64,000 bases of DNA from Pseudofrancisella aestuarii (lineage in GTDB: Bacteria; Pseudomonadota; Gammaproteobacteria; Francisellales; Francisellaceae), in NCBI RefSeq assembly GCF_003574475.2, contig NZ_QLIS02000002.1, positions 434,001 to 498,000 on the forward strand. The letters are read 5' to 3'. The translations under genes and the position numbers were made by a program. Each line of letters opens with the position of its first letter. The stretch's first letter is position 1. Below the pieces are notes generated by a model. That model was not told where the DNA came from. It saw nothing but the letters and a program-made list of their open reading frames with translations, and searched no databases. Of the stretch, positions 19,464 through 30,839 are shown piece by piece.

Positions 19464-22400
19464 ATGAGAATAGTAATTGATCTTCAGGGAGCACAAACAG
19501 AAAGTAGGTTCCGTGGTATTGGTAGGTACTCGCTTTCAATAACTAAGGCTATAGTCAGGAACAGGGGTGAGCATGAAATTATAGTAGCATTATCTAATTT
19601 GCTTCCAGATGCTATAAACGATATTAGAAATCAGTTTGTAGGAATTTTGCCTAAAGAAAACATTGTAGTTTGGGATGCTATTGGACCAGTAGCGATAAAC
19701 GCTAGGTATGGTGATTTTAGACGCAAAGTTGGCGAAGTCTTGCGAGAAGAGTTTTTAGCAAAATTACAGCCAGATTTTATCCTAGTTTCTAGCCTTTTTG
19801 AAGGAGGTGTTAATAATGCATTAACAAGTATAAAGCAGTTTGATAAACATACTAATGTTGCAGTTATTTTATATGACTTGATTCCATTTATTCAAAAAGA
19901 AACTTATTTGCATCATGACAATGCTTATGCTGAACATTATAGTCAAAAAATAAAATATCTAAAAAAGGCTGATATATTACTAGGGATATCAAAAAGCTCA
20001 TGTAATGAAGCAATAAAATATCTGGAGATTAATAAAAATAATATTTTTAATATTTCATCAGCAGTTGATGAAAACTTTACTCCTCTACATATAAGCCAGC
20101 AGGATAAACAGGAGCTATATAATAAATATAAGATTACTAAGAAAATAATAGTTTACGCACCTGGCGGTTTTGATATTCGAAAAAATTTTGAAAATACAAT
20201 TAAAGCATATGCAAAACTTCCAGAGGATATTAAGAATAAGTATCAGCTTGTAATAGTTAGTAAGTTAGATGATGTAAATAGGAAAACCTTTCTAAAAATA
20301 GCTAAAAACGAGAAGTTGAGAAAAAATGATCTCATTCTTACAGGTTATGTGAAAGATAAAGAGCTTATAAGTTTTTATAACACTTGTGATCTTTTTATAT
20401 TTACTTCAATTCATGAAGGTTTTGGACTTCCTGTTCTTGAGGCTATGAATTGTGGAGCTGTAGTTATAGGTTCAAATACTACAAGTATTCCTGAAGTAAT
20501 AGGACATAAAGAAGCATTATTTGATCCTTATTCTGTAGAGTCTATGCGAGATAAACTGGTAGAGGTATTAACTGATAAGGAGCTTCAAAATAGATTATTA
20601 GAACACAATCAGAAACAGGTTAAAAAGTTTTCTTGGGATAAAGGTGCTAAAGAGGCGATTAGAGTAATGGAGAATTATTCTAGGAATAAGCAAACAAGTA
20701 ATAAAAGTTTTTTAACTTCGCAAAAAGATGGTTGTATAAGAAAAATAGCTGAAATTGCAAGTGTCATAGAGTTTAAAGATAATGATTTAATCCAAATTGC
20801 AAAATGCATAGAAAAAAATGAAAGAGCTATCAATATGTATGCTTTGAAGTGGAGGCTAGAGGGGCCATTTGATAGTAGCTATAGTTTGGCATTACTGAAC
20901 AGAGAGACAGCTAGAGCATTAGAGTACCTAGGTCATTATGTAATATTACAATCAACAGAGGGCCCAGGGGATTTTGTCCCAAATGAATCCTTTTTGCATC
21001 ATAACATAGATATAAGAAAAATGTATGATAGAGTTTTAAAGTATCCTCATGAAAGTGTTGATGTAGTTAGCAGAAATCTATATCCGCCTAGAGTTAATGA
21101 TATGAAGGGTGATTTTAATATTTTGCATAGTTATGCATGGGAAGAATCTGGTTTTCCACAAAAATGGATTTTTGATTTTAATCAACATTTGAATGGAATA
21201 ACTTGTTTGTCAAAGCATGTAGAAAAAATAATGATAGATAATGGTGTATTTTTACCTATTTCAACGTCTGGATGTGGTGTAGATCATTGGGAGAGGGTAG
21301 TCTCTGATAAGAATTATAATCTTAATATGAACGGTTTTAAATTTTTACATGTCTCATCATGTTTTCCACGGAAGGGTGTGGATATTATGCTAGATGCATA
21401 TGGTAAAGCTTTTACTGATGATGATGATGTTGTGCTATTTATTAAGACATTTAAAAATCCACATAATAGAATACATGAATTATTAGAAGATGCTCAAAAA
21501 AGAATTACAAAATACCCTAAGGTAATTATTATTGAAGATGATTTGCCTGATGAACAATTAAAATCCTTATATGAACAATGTGATGTATTGATTGCACCAA
21601 GCCTAGCTGAAGGTTTTGGGTTGCCAATGGCCGAAGCAATGTTAAGTGGACTACCTGTCGTTACAACAAATTGGGGAGGACAGCTAGATTTCTGCACTAA
21701 TGAAAACTCATGGTTAATAGATTATGAATTTGAAAAAGCAGATACCCATTTTAAATTATTTGACTCTGTATGGGCTAAACCATATGTTCATGAATTAAAA
21801 AAAGCCTTGTTAGAGGCTTATTCTATGAGTAAAGAAGAGTTAGTTGAAAAAGCACTAAAGGGTAAAGAGTTGCTTCTACGTGATTTTAAATGGGTAGATG
21901 TAGCAAGTAGGTTGGTTAATTTCGCTTATGTAAATAAAAAAGTATTGCCAGATAATAAATTAAAAATCGCTTGGGTTAGCTCGTGGAATACAAAATGTGG
22001 TATAGCTACTTATTCAAAATTTCTTTTAAATTATATGAAAGATGATTTTGATGATTTAATTATTTTAGCTAATAAAAGTGATGATATTATTGAACTAGAG
22101 GCTGAAAGAAACGTTATTAGGTGTTGGACAGATGCTAGTGCTGTTAATAATGATGAGTTAAAAATAGCTTTAGAAAGAAATGACGCTGATATAGTTTTCT
22201 TTCAATATAATTTCGGATTTTTAAATCTTTATTCACTCAAAGATATAATAGTTAATCTGTTGAAAAATGGCAAGAAGGTATATGTTACTTTTCATTCTGT
22301 TAATGATGTAAATAAAGAAGATTTTCAGGCATCTATAGGTTGGATAAAAGAAGTCCTCTCTCGTATTAATAGAATATTTGTTCACAGTATTAATGACCTT

Positions 22401-23066
22401 AATGTTTTAAAAAAATTTGGGTTAGTAAATAACGTAACGTTATTACCTCATGGCGTTGTGAAAAATATTTCGCTTAATGAGAATATGTTAGAAATAAATT
22501 ATGGAATTAAAAATAAAAAAGTAATTGCATCATATGGTTTCATGCTACCACACAAAGGGATTAAAGAGTTGATTGAAGCTTTTTATATAATAAAAAAACA
22601 AATGCCGGATGTACATTTGCTTTTGCTAAATGCTAGATACCCAGAACCTTTATCTGATGAATATATTGAAGAGTGTAAGTTAAAAATACATGAATTAAAT
22701 CTTTCAGATAGTGTTACGATGATAAATGAATTTTTAACAGATAAAGAGTCACTTTCATATTTGGAATCTTCTGAATTAATTATATTGCCATATAGACAAA
22801 CACAAGAATCATCAAGTGCATCTGTAAGATGGGCTATTTCTATAAATAAGCCAGTTTTATGTACTCCTATAAATATATTCAAAGATGTCGAAGATATTGT
22901 TTATTTTAGTCAAGATAGTTCAAGCAAAGCTATCGCTGATAAGGCAATAGCATTATTGAATGATGATGATCTCAGATGTAGTAAAAATAGTATACGACTA
23001 GAATGGATAGATGAACATGATTGGGCAAAAGTTTCAGCTCGATTAAGTAGTATTATAAGAAATTAA
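19464..23066 (+). CDS. Large polysaccharide glycosyltransferase with three tandem GT4-type domains
   Basis: The 1200-residue protein contains three GT-B units. Domain 1 (about 1-400) begins MRIVIDLQGAQTESRFRGIG, typical of WbdA-like mannosyltransferases, and has the EX7E motif at Glu318/Glu326. Domain 2 (about 455-820) has EX7E at Glu716/Glu724. Domain 3 (about 832-1200) begins LKIAWVSSWNTKCGIATYS; its corresponding motif has Glu1115 but Trp1123 in place of the second Glu. It would polymerise the chain at the cytosolic membrane face, probably using GDP-mannose or GDP-rhamnose (inference from neighbouring sugar genes). No membrane segments are seen. It follows the methyltransferase by three bases. 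Confidence 0.87.
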   Translation: MRIVIDLQGAQTESRFRGIGRYSLSITKAIVRNRGEHEIIVALSNLLPDAINDIRNQFVGILPKENIVVWDAIGPVAINARYGDFRRKVGEVLREEFLAKLQPDFILVSSLFEGGVNNALTSIKQFDKHTNVAVILYDLIPFIQKETYLHHDNAYAEHYSQKIKYLKKADILLGISKSSCNEAIKYLEINKNNIFNISSAVDENFTPLHISQQDKQELYNKYKITKKIIVYAPGGFDIRKNFENTIKAYAKLPEDIKNKYQLVIVSKLDDVNRKTFLKIAKNEKLRKNDLILTGYVKDKELISFYNTCDLFIFTSIHEGFGLPVLEAMNCGAVVIGSNTTSIPEVIGHKEALFDPYSVESMRDKLVEVLTDKELQNRLLEHNQKQVKKFSWDKGAKEAIRVMENYSRNKQTSNKSFLTSQKDGCIRKIAEIASVIEFKDNDLIQIAKCIEKNERAINMYALKWRLEGPFDSSYSLALLNRETARALEYLGHYVILQSTEGPGDFVPNESFLHHNIDIRKMYDRVLKYPHESVDVVSRNLYPPRVNDMKGDFNILHSYAWEESGFPQKWIFDFNQHLNGITCLSKHVEKIMIDNGVFLPISTSGCGVDHWERVVSDKNYNLNMNGFKFLHVSSCFPRKGVDIMLDAYGKAFTDDDDVVLFIKTFKNPHNRIHELLEDAQKRITKYPKVIIIEDDLPDEQLKSLYEQCDVLIAPSLAEGFGLPMAEAMLSGLPVVTTNWGGQLDFCTNENSWLIDYEFEKADTHFKLFDSVWAKPYVHELKKALLEAYSMSKEELVEKALKGKELLLRDFKWVDVASRLVNFAYVNKKVLPDNKLKIAWVSSWNTKCGIATYSKFLLNYMKDDFDDLIILANKSDDIIELEAERNVIRCWTDASAVNNDELKIALERNDADIVFFQYNFGFLNLYSLKDIIVNLLKNGKKVYVTFHSVNDVNKEDFQASIGWIKEVLSRINRIFVHSINDLNVLKKFGLVNNVTLLPHGVVKNISLNENMLEINYGIKNKKVIASYGFMLPHKGIKELIEAFYIIKKQMPDVHLLLLNARYPEPLSDEYIEECKLKIHELNLSDSVTMINEFLTDKESLSYLESSELIILPYRQTQESSSASVRWAISINKPVLCTPINIFKDVEDIVYFSQDSSSKAIADKAIALLNDDDLRCSKNSIRLEWIDEHDWAKVSARLSSIIRN

Positions 23067-23111
23067 GTATTATTTTTTAAGTAAAATTATATTTAATTTT
23101 GAGGAAATTAG

Positions 23112-25256
23112 ATGAGCAAGATTTCTAAGGGATTTATTTTTACCATAGGGCTTCTATTTGTAGCATATATTAATGGCTGCATACCTTTTTATTCTGTACC
23201 TACTCTACAGCAAATGTTGTGGATAACAGGATATGCTCAGTCTTATATTAATAACGGTTTTTCAATTTATGCTAATAATTTTGGTTATCCTCATGATGCT
23301 GCAATAGCATTTGGATTGGCACTATCATATCCTTGCTCAATGTTAATGTATTTAGGTTTTAAAGCCCCTGATGCATATTCAATTTGCATTTTTATTTATG
23401 TGTTAATAGGATATCTATCATGCTATCAATTATCTAAATTATTTGGCAACAGATATTTTGAGTCAATTCTTTTATCAGTTGCTTGGTTATCCCAACCAGT
23501 GATATATATGCATGCAGGATATTCTGGGCTAGCTGTTGGTATTTTATTATTGCCAATGTATATGCTATGTTCACTAATTTATTTTAGAATTTTTATTTAT
23601 AGAAGCTATATATATAAATATATTCCTGTTGTATATTTTTTAGTATGTATTTTGGCTGTTTTTATGGATGGTTATACATTCGTAATGTTTGCATGTGCTT
23701 CTACATTTATAGCTATTTATAGTTATTTATACGGGGCTTTTAAAAAGCCGTGGTTAATAATTCTCTATCATGTTTTATGTTTCTTTTGTGCATATCTTTT
23801 ATATACATCATTTGTTAAACTGTCTTACTATTCCCCATCTTCAAATAGTTTTTTCAGAGCATGGGGGATAGATTTATCATTTTATATAATACCAACCCAA
23901 GGGGTTTTGTGGCTTCCAGATTTGTTAAATGTCTCTGTTGCTAGATCAGAGAATCTTTTTTTTGGAGATTCATCAGTATGGACGACAGCATTTTCACTTC
24001 CTTTAATAATTTTTTCATTATTGAGTGCCTGGATAGTTTTAGTTGAGAATAAGCTAAAAAAGTATTTTGTTATATGCTTTATGTTAATTGCATTATTTAG
24101 CTTTTATATGTCATTAGGTCCATCCTTGAAGTTATTTTCATTCAAACCTGAAGGTGTAACTACAAGTCTTATGGATAGTCATTATGCTATTATGCCTACT
24201 GGTTCTATAATTCTAGATCAATTACCTGGGTTTAATAATATGAGAACACCATATCGCTGGGAAGCACTATTATTTGCTAGTTTTTGGATGATTTTCGTAA
24301 TGGGCCTTTCTTGTGCCACAAAACGTAAAAAGAGTTTATTATTATTCGGGATCGTTATTGTTATAGGGTTTAATATACCTAGTATCAAAGTCATTAAATC
24401 ATATTATAATAATGAAAAAGAGTTTGTTAAAATCCAAAAACCTATTAAAGAATTAAAAAAAATAGTTTCTATTAATCAAAAAGTTGTTTTTTTACCAATA
24501 GGTAATGATTTTATGGTTAACTATTTAGCATCGTCATTAGATATTAAAGCGTATAATATTGGAGGAGATAAAAATTTAGCTATTGCTCAAAATAATTGGC
24601 CTATATTAGTGAAAGACTTAACAAATGATTTATCGTATAATAAAATTATAGCGGCACTCTTATATGGAGGCGTTGATAATATTATTCTGTCTTGGTACGA
24701 CTTAAAATGGCCGTTATGGGATCATTTAGAATTTAGAAGTAACTTTGATGATATTTTACAAGAGTTAAGTCAAAAAAAATATGTAACGATTCACAAGTCC
24801 GGTGGTTTTATAAGCATACAGGTTAATAAAGAGGCGGCTATGAAAGATAGGAAGTTATGTTTTTCACCTTACTGTATCGAAAAACAAAACTTTAGTAATT
24901 ACAAAAATACTCTGGTAGGACATCATGAAGCTGGTGATCTGGTGAGTAAATATGAAACTGGCTTTCTCTTATTTGGACCTTATTCTATAGTTAACAAAGG
25001 AACATATAAGTTTACAATATATGGAAGTTCAAATAGTAAACATAAAGATGATAATTGTGGCTGGATTGATATTTACAGTGGTGAGAAACAAAAAGAGTAT
25101 GCTCGGCAAAATATAGAAAAAGAAAATGATAAAGTAATTGATTCTGGTATAGTAAATATTACAGAAGATGTTACAGATTTAGAGCTTAGAGTTTTTTCTA
25201 ATGGAAATTGTGCAATTACTATCAGAGGCTATAAATTAAAAAATATAGGAAAGTAA
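23112..25256 (+). CDS. Polytopic membrane protein, probable GT-C-type glycosyltransferase
   Basis: The 714-residue protein has about ten to eleven membrane segments in its first 420 residues, then a C-terminal soluble part of about 300 residues that would face the periplasm. The segment LPGFNNMRTPYRW (about residue 370) resembles a motif common in YfhO-like and other GT-C membrane glycosyltransferases. The following gene encodes a polyprenyl-phosphate glycosyltransferase, so this protein may transfer a sugar from undecaprenyl phosphate to the growing or finished glycan outside the membrane, as GtrC proteins do (inference). A polymerase role is less likely because the locus uses an ABC transporter. 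It has a clear GAGGAAA ribosome site. Confidence 0.6.
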   Translation: MSKISKGFIFTIGLLFVAYINGCIPFYSVPTLQQMLWITGYAQSYINNGFSIYANNFGYPHDAAIAFGLALSYPCSMLMYLGFKAPDAYSICIFIYVLIGYLSCYQLSKLFGNRYFESILLSVAWLSQPVIYMHAGYSGLAVGILLLPMYMLCSLIYFRIFIYRSYIYKYIPVVYFLVCILAVFMDGYTFVMFACASTFIAIYSYLYGAFKKPWLIILYHVLCFFCAYLLYTSFVKLSYYSPSSNSFFRAWGIDLSFYIIPTQGVLWLPDLLNVSVARSENLFFGDSSVWTTAFSLPLIIFSLLSAWIVLVENKLKKYFVICFMLIALFSFYMSLGPSLKLFSFKPEGVTTSLMDSHYAIMPTGSIILDQLPGFNNMRTPYRWEALLFASFWMIFVMGLSCATKRKKSLLLFGIVIVIGFNIPSIKVIKSYYNNEKEFVKIQKPIKELKKIVSINQKVVFLPIGNDFMVNYLASSLDIKAYNIGGDKNLAIAQNNWPILVKDLTNDLSYNKIIAALLYGGVDNIILSWYDLKWPLWDHLEFRSNFDDILQELSQKKYVTIHKSGGFISIQVNKEAAMKDRKLCFSPYCIEKQNFSNYKNTLVGHHEAGDLVSKYETGFLLFGPYSIVNKGTYKFTIYGSSNSKHKDDNCGWIDIYSGEKQKEYARQNIEKENDKVIDSGIVNITEDVTDLELRVFSNGNCAITIRGYKLKNIGK

Positions 25257-25257
25257 T

Positions 25258-26181
25258 ATGAAACTAATAATACAAGTACCATGTTATAACGAAGCTGAAA
25301 CATTAGGTATTGCTTTAAATGCATTACCAAGGCAGGTAGAGGGTTTTGATAAGGTAGAATGGTTAATAATAAATGATGGTAGTACTGATGATACTGTAAA
25401 GGTCGCTCAAGAGTGTGGAGTTGATCATATTGTTAACCTTAAAACAAACCAAGGATTGGCAAAAGGTTTTATGGCTGGTCTTGAAAAGTGTTTGGAATTA
25501 GGGGCAGATGTTATAGTAAATACAGATGCAGATAACCAATATGAAGCTCAAGATATTCCTAAGTTAGTAAAGCCAATACTTGAACATAAAGCAGAGTATG
25601 TTATCGGGGAAAGACCTATAAGTAAAACAGCTCATTTTTCTCCTATAAAGAAAGTTTTACAAAAATTAGGTAGTTGGGTGGTTAGAAAAGCAAGTGGTAC
25701 TAATATACCAGATGCACCTAGTGGATTTAGGGCTATGAGTAGAGAGTGCGCTAAACAGTTAAATGTTTATAATGTATACACATATACTTTAGAAACTATT
25801 ATTCAAGCTGGAAGGAAAAATATATCCATAACATCTATCCCAGTTCGGACAAATGAAGATTTACGACCGTCTAGATTATTCTCTAGTATGGGAATGTATA
25901 TTAAAAAATCTATAATTACAATCATTAGAATATTTGTTGTCTATAACCCTTTTAAGTTTTTTATGAGTATTGCTTTGGTATTATTTAGTATTGGTGTATT
26001 GTTGGGATTTAGGTATTTATATTACATATTAATAGGTCATGGTGATGGACATGTTCAGTCTGTAATACTTTCAGGAGTGTTTATGATGATTGGTTTTCAA
26101 ACGGGATTGATAGCGTTTGTTGCAGATTTGTTAGCAGTTAATAGAAGGTTGCTTGAAGATATAAGGAATAAGAATGGGTAA
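25258..26181 (+). CDS. GT2 polyprenyl-phosphate glycosyltransferase (DPM1/GtrB/ArnC-like)
   Basis: The 307-residue protein starts with the GT-A fold of dolichol-phosphate-mannose-synthase-like enzymes: VPCYNEAETL, LIINDGSTDDT, and NTDADNQYEAQDIPKL with the metal-binding DAD-type motif. Two C-terminal membrane segments (about residues 232-255 and 268-293) match GtrB-type proteins. The likely reaction is transfer of a sugar from a nucleotide donor to undecaprenyl phosphate on the cytosolic face. It starts directly after the GT-C-like gene and overlaps the methyltransferase gene. Donor identity cannot be read from sequence. Confidence 0.85.
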   Translation: MKLIIQVPCYNEAETLGIALNALPRQVEGFDKVEWLIINDGSTDDTVKVAQECGVDHIVNLKTNQGLAKGFMAGLEKCLELGADVIVNTDADNQYEAQDIPKLVKPILEHKAEYVIGERPISKTAHFSPIKKVLQKLGSWVVRKASGTNIPDAPSGFRAMSRECAKQLNVYNVYTYTLETIIQAGRKNISITSIPVRTNEDLRPSRLFSSMGMYIKKSIITIIRIFVVYNPFKFFMSIALVLFSIGVLLGFRYLYYILIGHGDGHVQSVILSGVFMMIGFQTGLIAFVADLLAVNRRLLEDIRNKNG

Positions 26182-26806
26182 AAAAATATTAGAAGATGGA
26201 ATCCCTGCTGGGAATTGGGAAAACAAATATAATTCTAAAAATCCCATTGTAAATTATTTAATGAATAATTTTAAGAAATCTATTTTGAAACTTTTAGAAG
26301 ATAAATTAGGTGAAATTAATTCATTTTCGGAGTGTGGTTGTGGAGAAGGTGAGATTACAAGATATATATATGAAATGTTTGGTGGAAATATTAAAACTAA
26401 GGCATTTGATTTTTCTGAGAAGGTGGTTGAAATAGCAAAGAAAAATAATTCTGAGACAGCTATAAAATTTGAACAAATTAGCATCTATGACATGGATGAT
26501 AGTTATAGTTCGGACTTAATAGTTTGTTGTGAAGTATTGGAGCATTTAGAGCATCCTGAAAGAGCACTTCAAAAAATGAGAAGTCTTCAAGGTAAATATT
26601 ATCTTTTTAGCGTACCAAATGAGCCAATATGGAGAGTCTTAAATTTTTGTCGAGGAAAATATATTAAAAACTTTGGAAATACTCCTGGTCATATTAACCA
26701 CTGGTCAACAAAGAGCTTCCAGAAACTAATAAAAGATAATGGCTTTAAAATTATAGAAATTAATAATCCATTTCCATGGAACATGTTATTGGCAGAAGTA
26801 GTTTAA
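26174..26806 (+). CDS. Class I SAM-dependent methyltransferase
   Basis: This 210-residue protein has the class I methyltransferase fold: SECGCGEGEITRYIYE (motif I, SAM binding, about residues 52-67), KAFDFSEKVVEIAKKN (motif post I), and LIVCCEVLEHLEHPE (motif II). It resembles Methyltransf_11/23 enzymes. It overlaps the GtrB-like gene by eight bases and precedes the flippase-like gene, so it probably modifies the sugar or lipid-linked intermediate of that module. The acceptor is unknown. Confidence 0.8.
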   Translation: MGKKILEDGIPAGNWENKYNSKNPIVNYLMNNFKKSILKLLEDKLGEINSFSECGCGEGEITRYIYEMFGGNIKTKAFDFSEKVVEIAKKNNSETAIKFEQISIYDMDDSYSSDLIVCCEVLEHLEHPERALQKMRSLQGKYYLFSVPNEPIWRVLNFCRGKYIKNFGNTPGHINHWSTKSFQKLIKDNGFKIIEINNPFPWNMLLAEVV

Positions 26807-26810
26807 ATTA

Positions 26811-27686
26811 ATGAAATTTTTGAAAATTATAATATTTATTGCATCAATTATATTTTTGTTATACATCATAAGTTTAAGTTACTATGATATAGAATCAAGT
26901 TCTATTTTCCATAGAAGATATTTCTTTGCAGAATTGTTTTTACTAAGTTTTATTTATTTTTTCTCTCTTTATTGGGTTGCCTTTTGTTGGAAAAAAATAC
27001 TTGAAATATTGATGAATAAAAGTTTACCTTTTTACCTTGTATGGGTCTGGGCAAAATCCAATATATATAAATATCTTCCTGGAAATGTTTTTAACTATGT
27101 AATAAGACAAGTAGTTGCAAATAAGCTTGGGATTGGGCATAAAACTTTAATTCAAAGTAATATTATTGAAGCTATCCTCATTATAATTACGACTTTTTTA
27201 GCTAGTAGCATTATATTAACTTTTATATATAGACTGCCTATTGATAACTATTTAAAATTTTTTAATTTCTATGTTTTAGTTGCAGTTCTAGTAGTGGTAT
27301 TTATCGTATTAATTTATCTATACAAATATAAAAAAATTAATATATTTATGTATAGTAGTATTTTGATGTATTATTTGACTTTTTTTATTGGTGTTGGATT
27401 AATAGCTTGGTATATTTTAAACTTTCAGATGGATATAAAAATTTCTTATTTGCTTATAACAGCTATATATTCTTTATCATGGCTAGTGGGCTTTGTAACT
27501 CCTGGAGCACCTGGTGGAATTGGAGTAAGAGAGGGAGTGTTTATTGTGCTTTCGAATGGAGTATTAAGTGAAGCAGATGCCATTGTATTATCTGTGATGC
27601 TGAGGTTTGTAAGCATTATTGGTGAGTTTTTATTATTTCTTGTTTCATGTTATATGCTGAGAAATATTGAGAGAGGTAAAGAATGA
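26811..27686 (+). CDS. Flippase-like integral membrane protein (UPF0104/AglD, LPG-synthase TM family)
   Basis: The 291-residue protein is almost all membrane segments (about seven to eight). The C-terminal motif [23 protein letters not shown], then [15 protein letters not shown], is the hallmark of the LPG-synthase TM/YbhN/flippase-like family. There is no aminoacyl-transferase domain. Between a polyprenyl-P glycosyltransferase and sugar genes, a role in moving an undecaprenyl-P-sugar across the inner membrane is plausible, comparable to GtrA (inference). It overlaps ugd by four bases. Confidence 0.72.
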   Translation: MKFLKIIIFIASIIFLLYIISLSYYDIESSSIFHRRYFFAELFLLSFIYFFSLYWVAFCWKKILEILMNKSLPFYLVWVWAKSNIYKYLPGNVFNYVIRQVVANKLGIGHKTLIQSNIIEAILIIITTFLASSIILTFIYRLPIDNYLKFFNFYVLVAVLVVVFIVLIYLYKYKKINIFMYSSILMYYLTFFIGVGLIAWYILNFQMDIKISYLLITAIYSLSWLVGFVTPGAPGGIGVREGVFIVLSNGVLSEADAIVLSVMLRFVSIIGEFLLFLVSCYMLRNIERGKE

Positions 27687-28867
27687 AAATAGCGGTAGTA
27701 GGACTTGGTTATGTGGGTTTATCAAATGCTCTTTTGTTAGCACAGCATAATGAGGTTGTGGGATTAGATGTAGATTTGCAAAAAGTTAATCTATTGAATA
27801 ATAAGATATCGCCAATTGAAGATAATGAAGTGAAAGATTATCTTTTAAAGAATGATTTGAATTTTATTGTAACTCTAGATAAAAAAGAAGCGTATGATAA
27901 AGCTGATTATATAATTATAGCAACCCCTACTGATTATGACATTGATACAAGCTGTTTTAATACCATATCAATAGAGTCTACTATATATGATATACTTAGT
28001 ATTAATACAAATGCGACGATAGTAATAAAATCAACAGTACCAGTTGGTTATACAAAGAGAATAAATGAGAAATTCAATACTAATAATATTATTTTTTCTC
28101 CAGAGTTTTTGAGAGAAGGTTATGCGATGTATGATAATCTATATCCATCTAGAATAATTGTTGGCGAACATTCTGAGCGAGCTAGAATTTTTGCGAATCT
28201 TTTAATTAAAGGAGCCCTTAAGAAAAATATTGATATACTCTTTGTAGGCTCAACTGAAGCAGAAGCTATTAAGTTATTTGCGAATACTTATTTAGCAATG
28301 AGAGTAGCTTATTTTAATGAGCTTGATTCTTATGCTGAATCTCATGGGTTGGATACTAGGGAAATTATAAATGGTATAGGATTAGATTCAAGAATTGGAA
28401 AACATTATAATAATCCATCATTCGGCTATGGTGGATATTGTTTACCGAAAGACACAAAACAACTTCTAGCTAACTATAAAGATGTCCCTTCAAATATGAT
28501 TGAAGCTATCGTAAAAGCGAACAGCACTAGAAAGGACTATATTGCAGAAGCAGTTATAAAAAAAGCAAATAAAAATTTGATGAATCCAATAATTGGAATC
28601 TATAGACTTGTAATGAAGTCTGGAAGTGATAATTTTAGGAGTTCAGCAATCCAAGGCATTATGAAGCGAATTAAGGCTAAGGGTATTGAAGTTGTTATAT
28701 ATGAACCAACGTTAAAAGAGAATTATTTTTTTAATTCAAAGGTTATTAGAGATATTAATGAGTTTAAGTCTATGTGTGATGTAATTGTTGCTAATAGAAT
28801 GGAAAATGTCATATGTGATGTACGAAATAAGATATATACAAGAGATATTTTTAATAGTGATAGCTAA
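27683..28867 (+). CDS. ugd: UDP-glucose 6-dehydrogenase
   Basis: The 394-residue enzyme starts [15 protein letters not shown] (NAD-binding GLGYVG at residues 7-12). It has [31 protein letters not shown], and the catalytic cysteine Cys253 in [15 protein letters not shown]. The length matches E. coli Ugd (388). It oxidises UDP-glucose to UDP-glucuronate with NAD+. This predicts a uronic acid, or a derivative of one, in the polysaccharide or in the decorating sugar. No decarboxylase or uronate epimerase is recognisable in the window. A dehydrogenase acting on another UDP-hexose is a less likely alternative. Confidence 0.9.
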   Translation: MKIAVVGLGYVGLSNALLLAQHNEVVGLDVDLQKVNLLNNKISPIEDNEVKDYLLKNDLNFIVTLDKKEAYDKADYIIIATPTDYDIDTSCFNTISIESTIYDILSINTNATIVIKSTVPVGYTKRINEKFNTNNIIFSPEFLREGYAMYDNLYPSRIIVGEHSERARIFANLLIKGALKKNIDILFVGSTEAEAIKLFANTYLAMRVAYFNELDSYAESHGLDTREIINGIGLDSRIGKHYNNPSFGYGGYCLPKDTKQLLANYKDVPSNMIEAIVKANSTRKDYIAEAVIKKANKNLMNPIIGIYRLVMKSGSDNFRSSAIQGIMKRIKAKGIEVVIYEPTLKENYFFNSKVIRDINEFKSMCDVIVANRMENVICDVRNKIYTRDIFNSDS

Positions 28868-28872
28868 TTTGA

Positions 28873-29945
<1,073 letters not shown>

Positions 29946-29946
<1 letters not shown>

Positions 29947-30839
29947 TGGGAAATAAGGTTCTTATTACTGGCTATAATGGATTTACTGGACAGTATGTTG
30001 CTAGAACTCTGGAGAAATTTGGCTATACGGTTTTTGGCTTAGTAGCTTCAAACCATAATAATTCTAAATGCTTCAAGGCTAATTTAAATGATAAGCAAAG
30101 CTTACAAAAAGCAATAGTTACTGTTGAACCTGATTATATTATACATTTAGCGGCTAAGGCTTTTGTTGGGCATGGAGATATCTCTGATTTTTATACTACT
30201 AATTTGATTGGAACTAGAAATTTATTAGAAGTAATTGCTGAAAATTTATCTAGCATTAAACATGTGATTATAGCCAGTAGTGCAAATATTTATGGAAATA
30301 CCAAAGAAGGTTCTTTGAGTGAAGAAATGTTACCAAATCCAGCTAATGATTATGCAGTTAGTAAAATATCTATGGAGTATATTGCTCAGTTGTTTGCGAA
30401 TAAGATTCCAATTACCATAACAAGGCCATTTAATTATACTGGTGTTGGTCAAAGTGATAAATTTTTAATTCCAAAGATAATTAAACATTTCAAAGCCAGA
30501 GAAGAGATAATTGAGCTTGGAAATATTGAAGTATGGCGTGAATTTAATGATGTTAGATATATTGCTAATATATATGTGAGTCTCCTTAATGCTAAACCTG
30601 GTGAAACTATAAATTTATGTACTGGAAAATACTATTCTCTTAAAGAAGTTATAAATATATGTAGTAATATTACTGGTCATAAGATACAAATTAAAATTAA
30701 TTCTAATTTTGTACGTGAAAATGAAGTCAAAATTTTGGCCGGAAACCCTGATAAACTTAATAAGCTAGTGAATATAGATAATAAACATAGTCTTGAAGAT
30801 ACTTTAAAATGGATGCTAGAAAGTGGGGATAACAAATAG
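29946..30839 (+). CDS. rmd: GDP-4-keto-6-deoxy-D-mannose reductase (probable GDP-D-rhamnose synthase)
   Basis: The 297-residue reductase has VLITGYNGFTGQYVAR (Rossmann), IIHLAAKAFVGHGDI, IASSANIYGN, and the catalytic tyrosine/lysine in NDYAVSKISMEYIA. This resembles Rmd of Pseudomonas, which reduces the Gmd product to GDP-D-rhamnose. The gene for a GDP-fucose synthase would be expected to show the WcaG/GMER pattern instead, so rhamnose is favoured but not proven. It is translationally coupled to gmd (TAATG), and its end overlaps the next glycosyltransferase gene by 17 bases. Confidence 0.82.
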
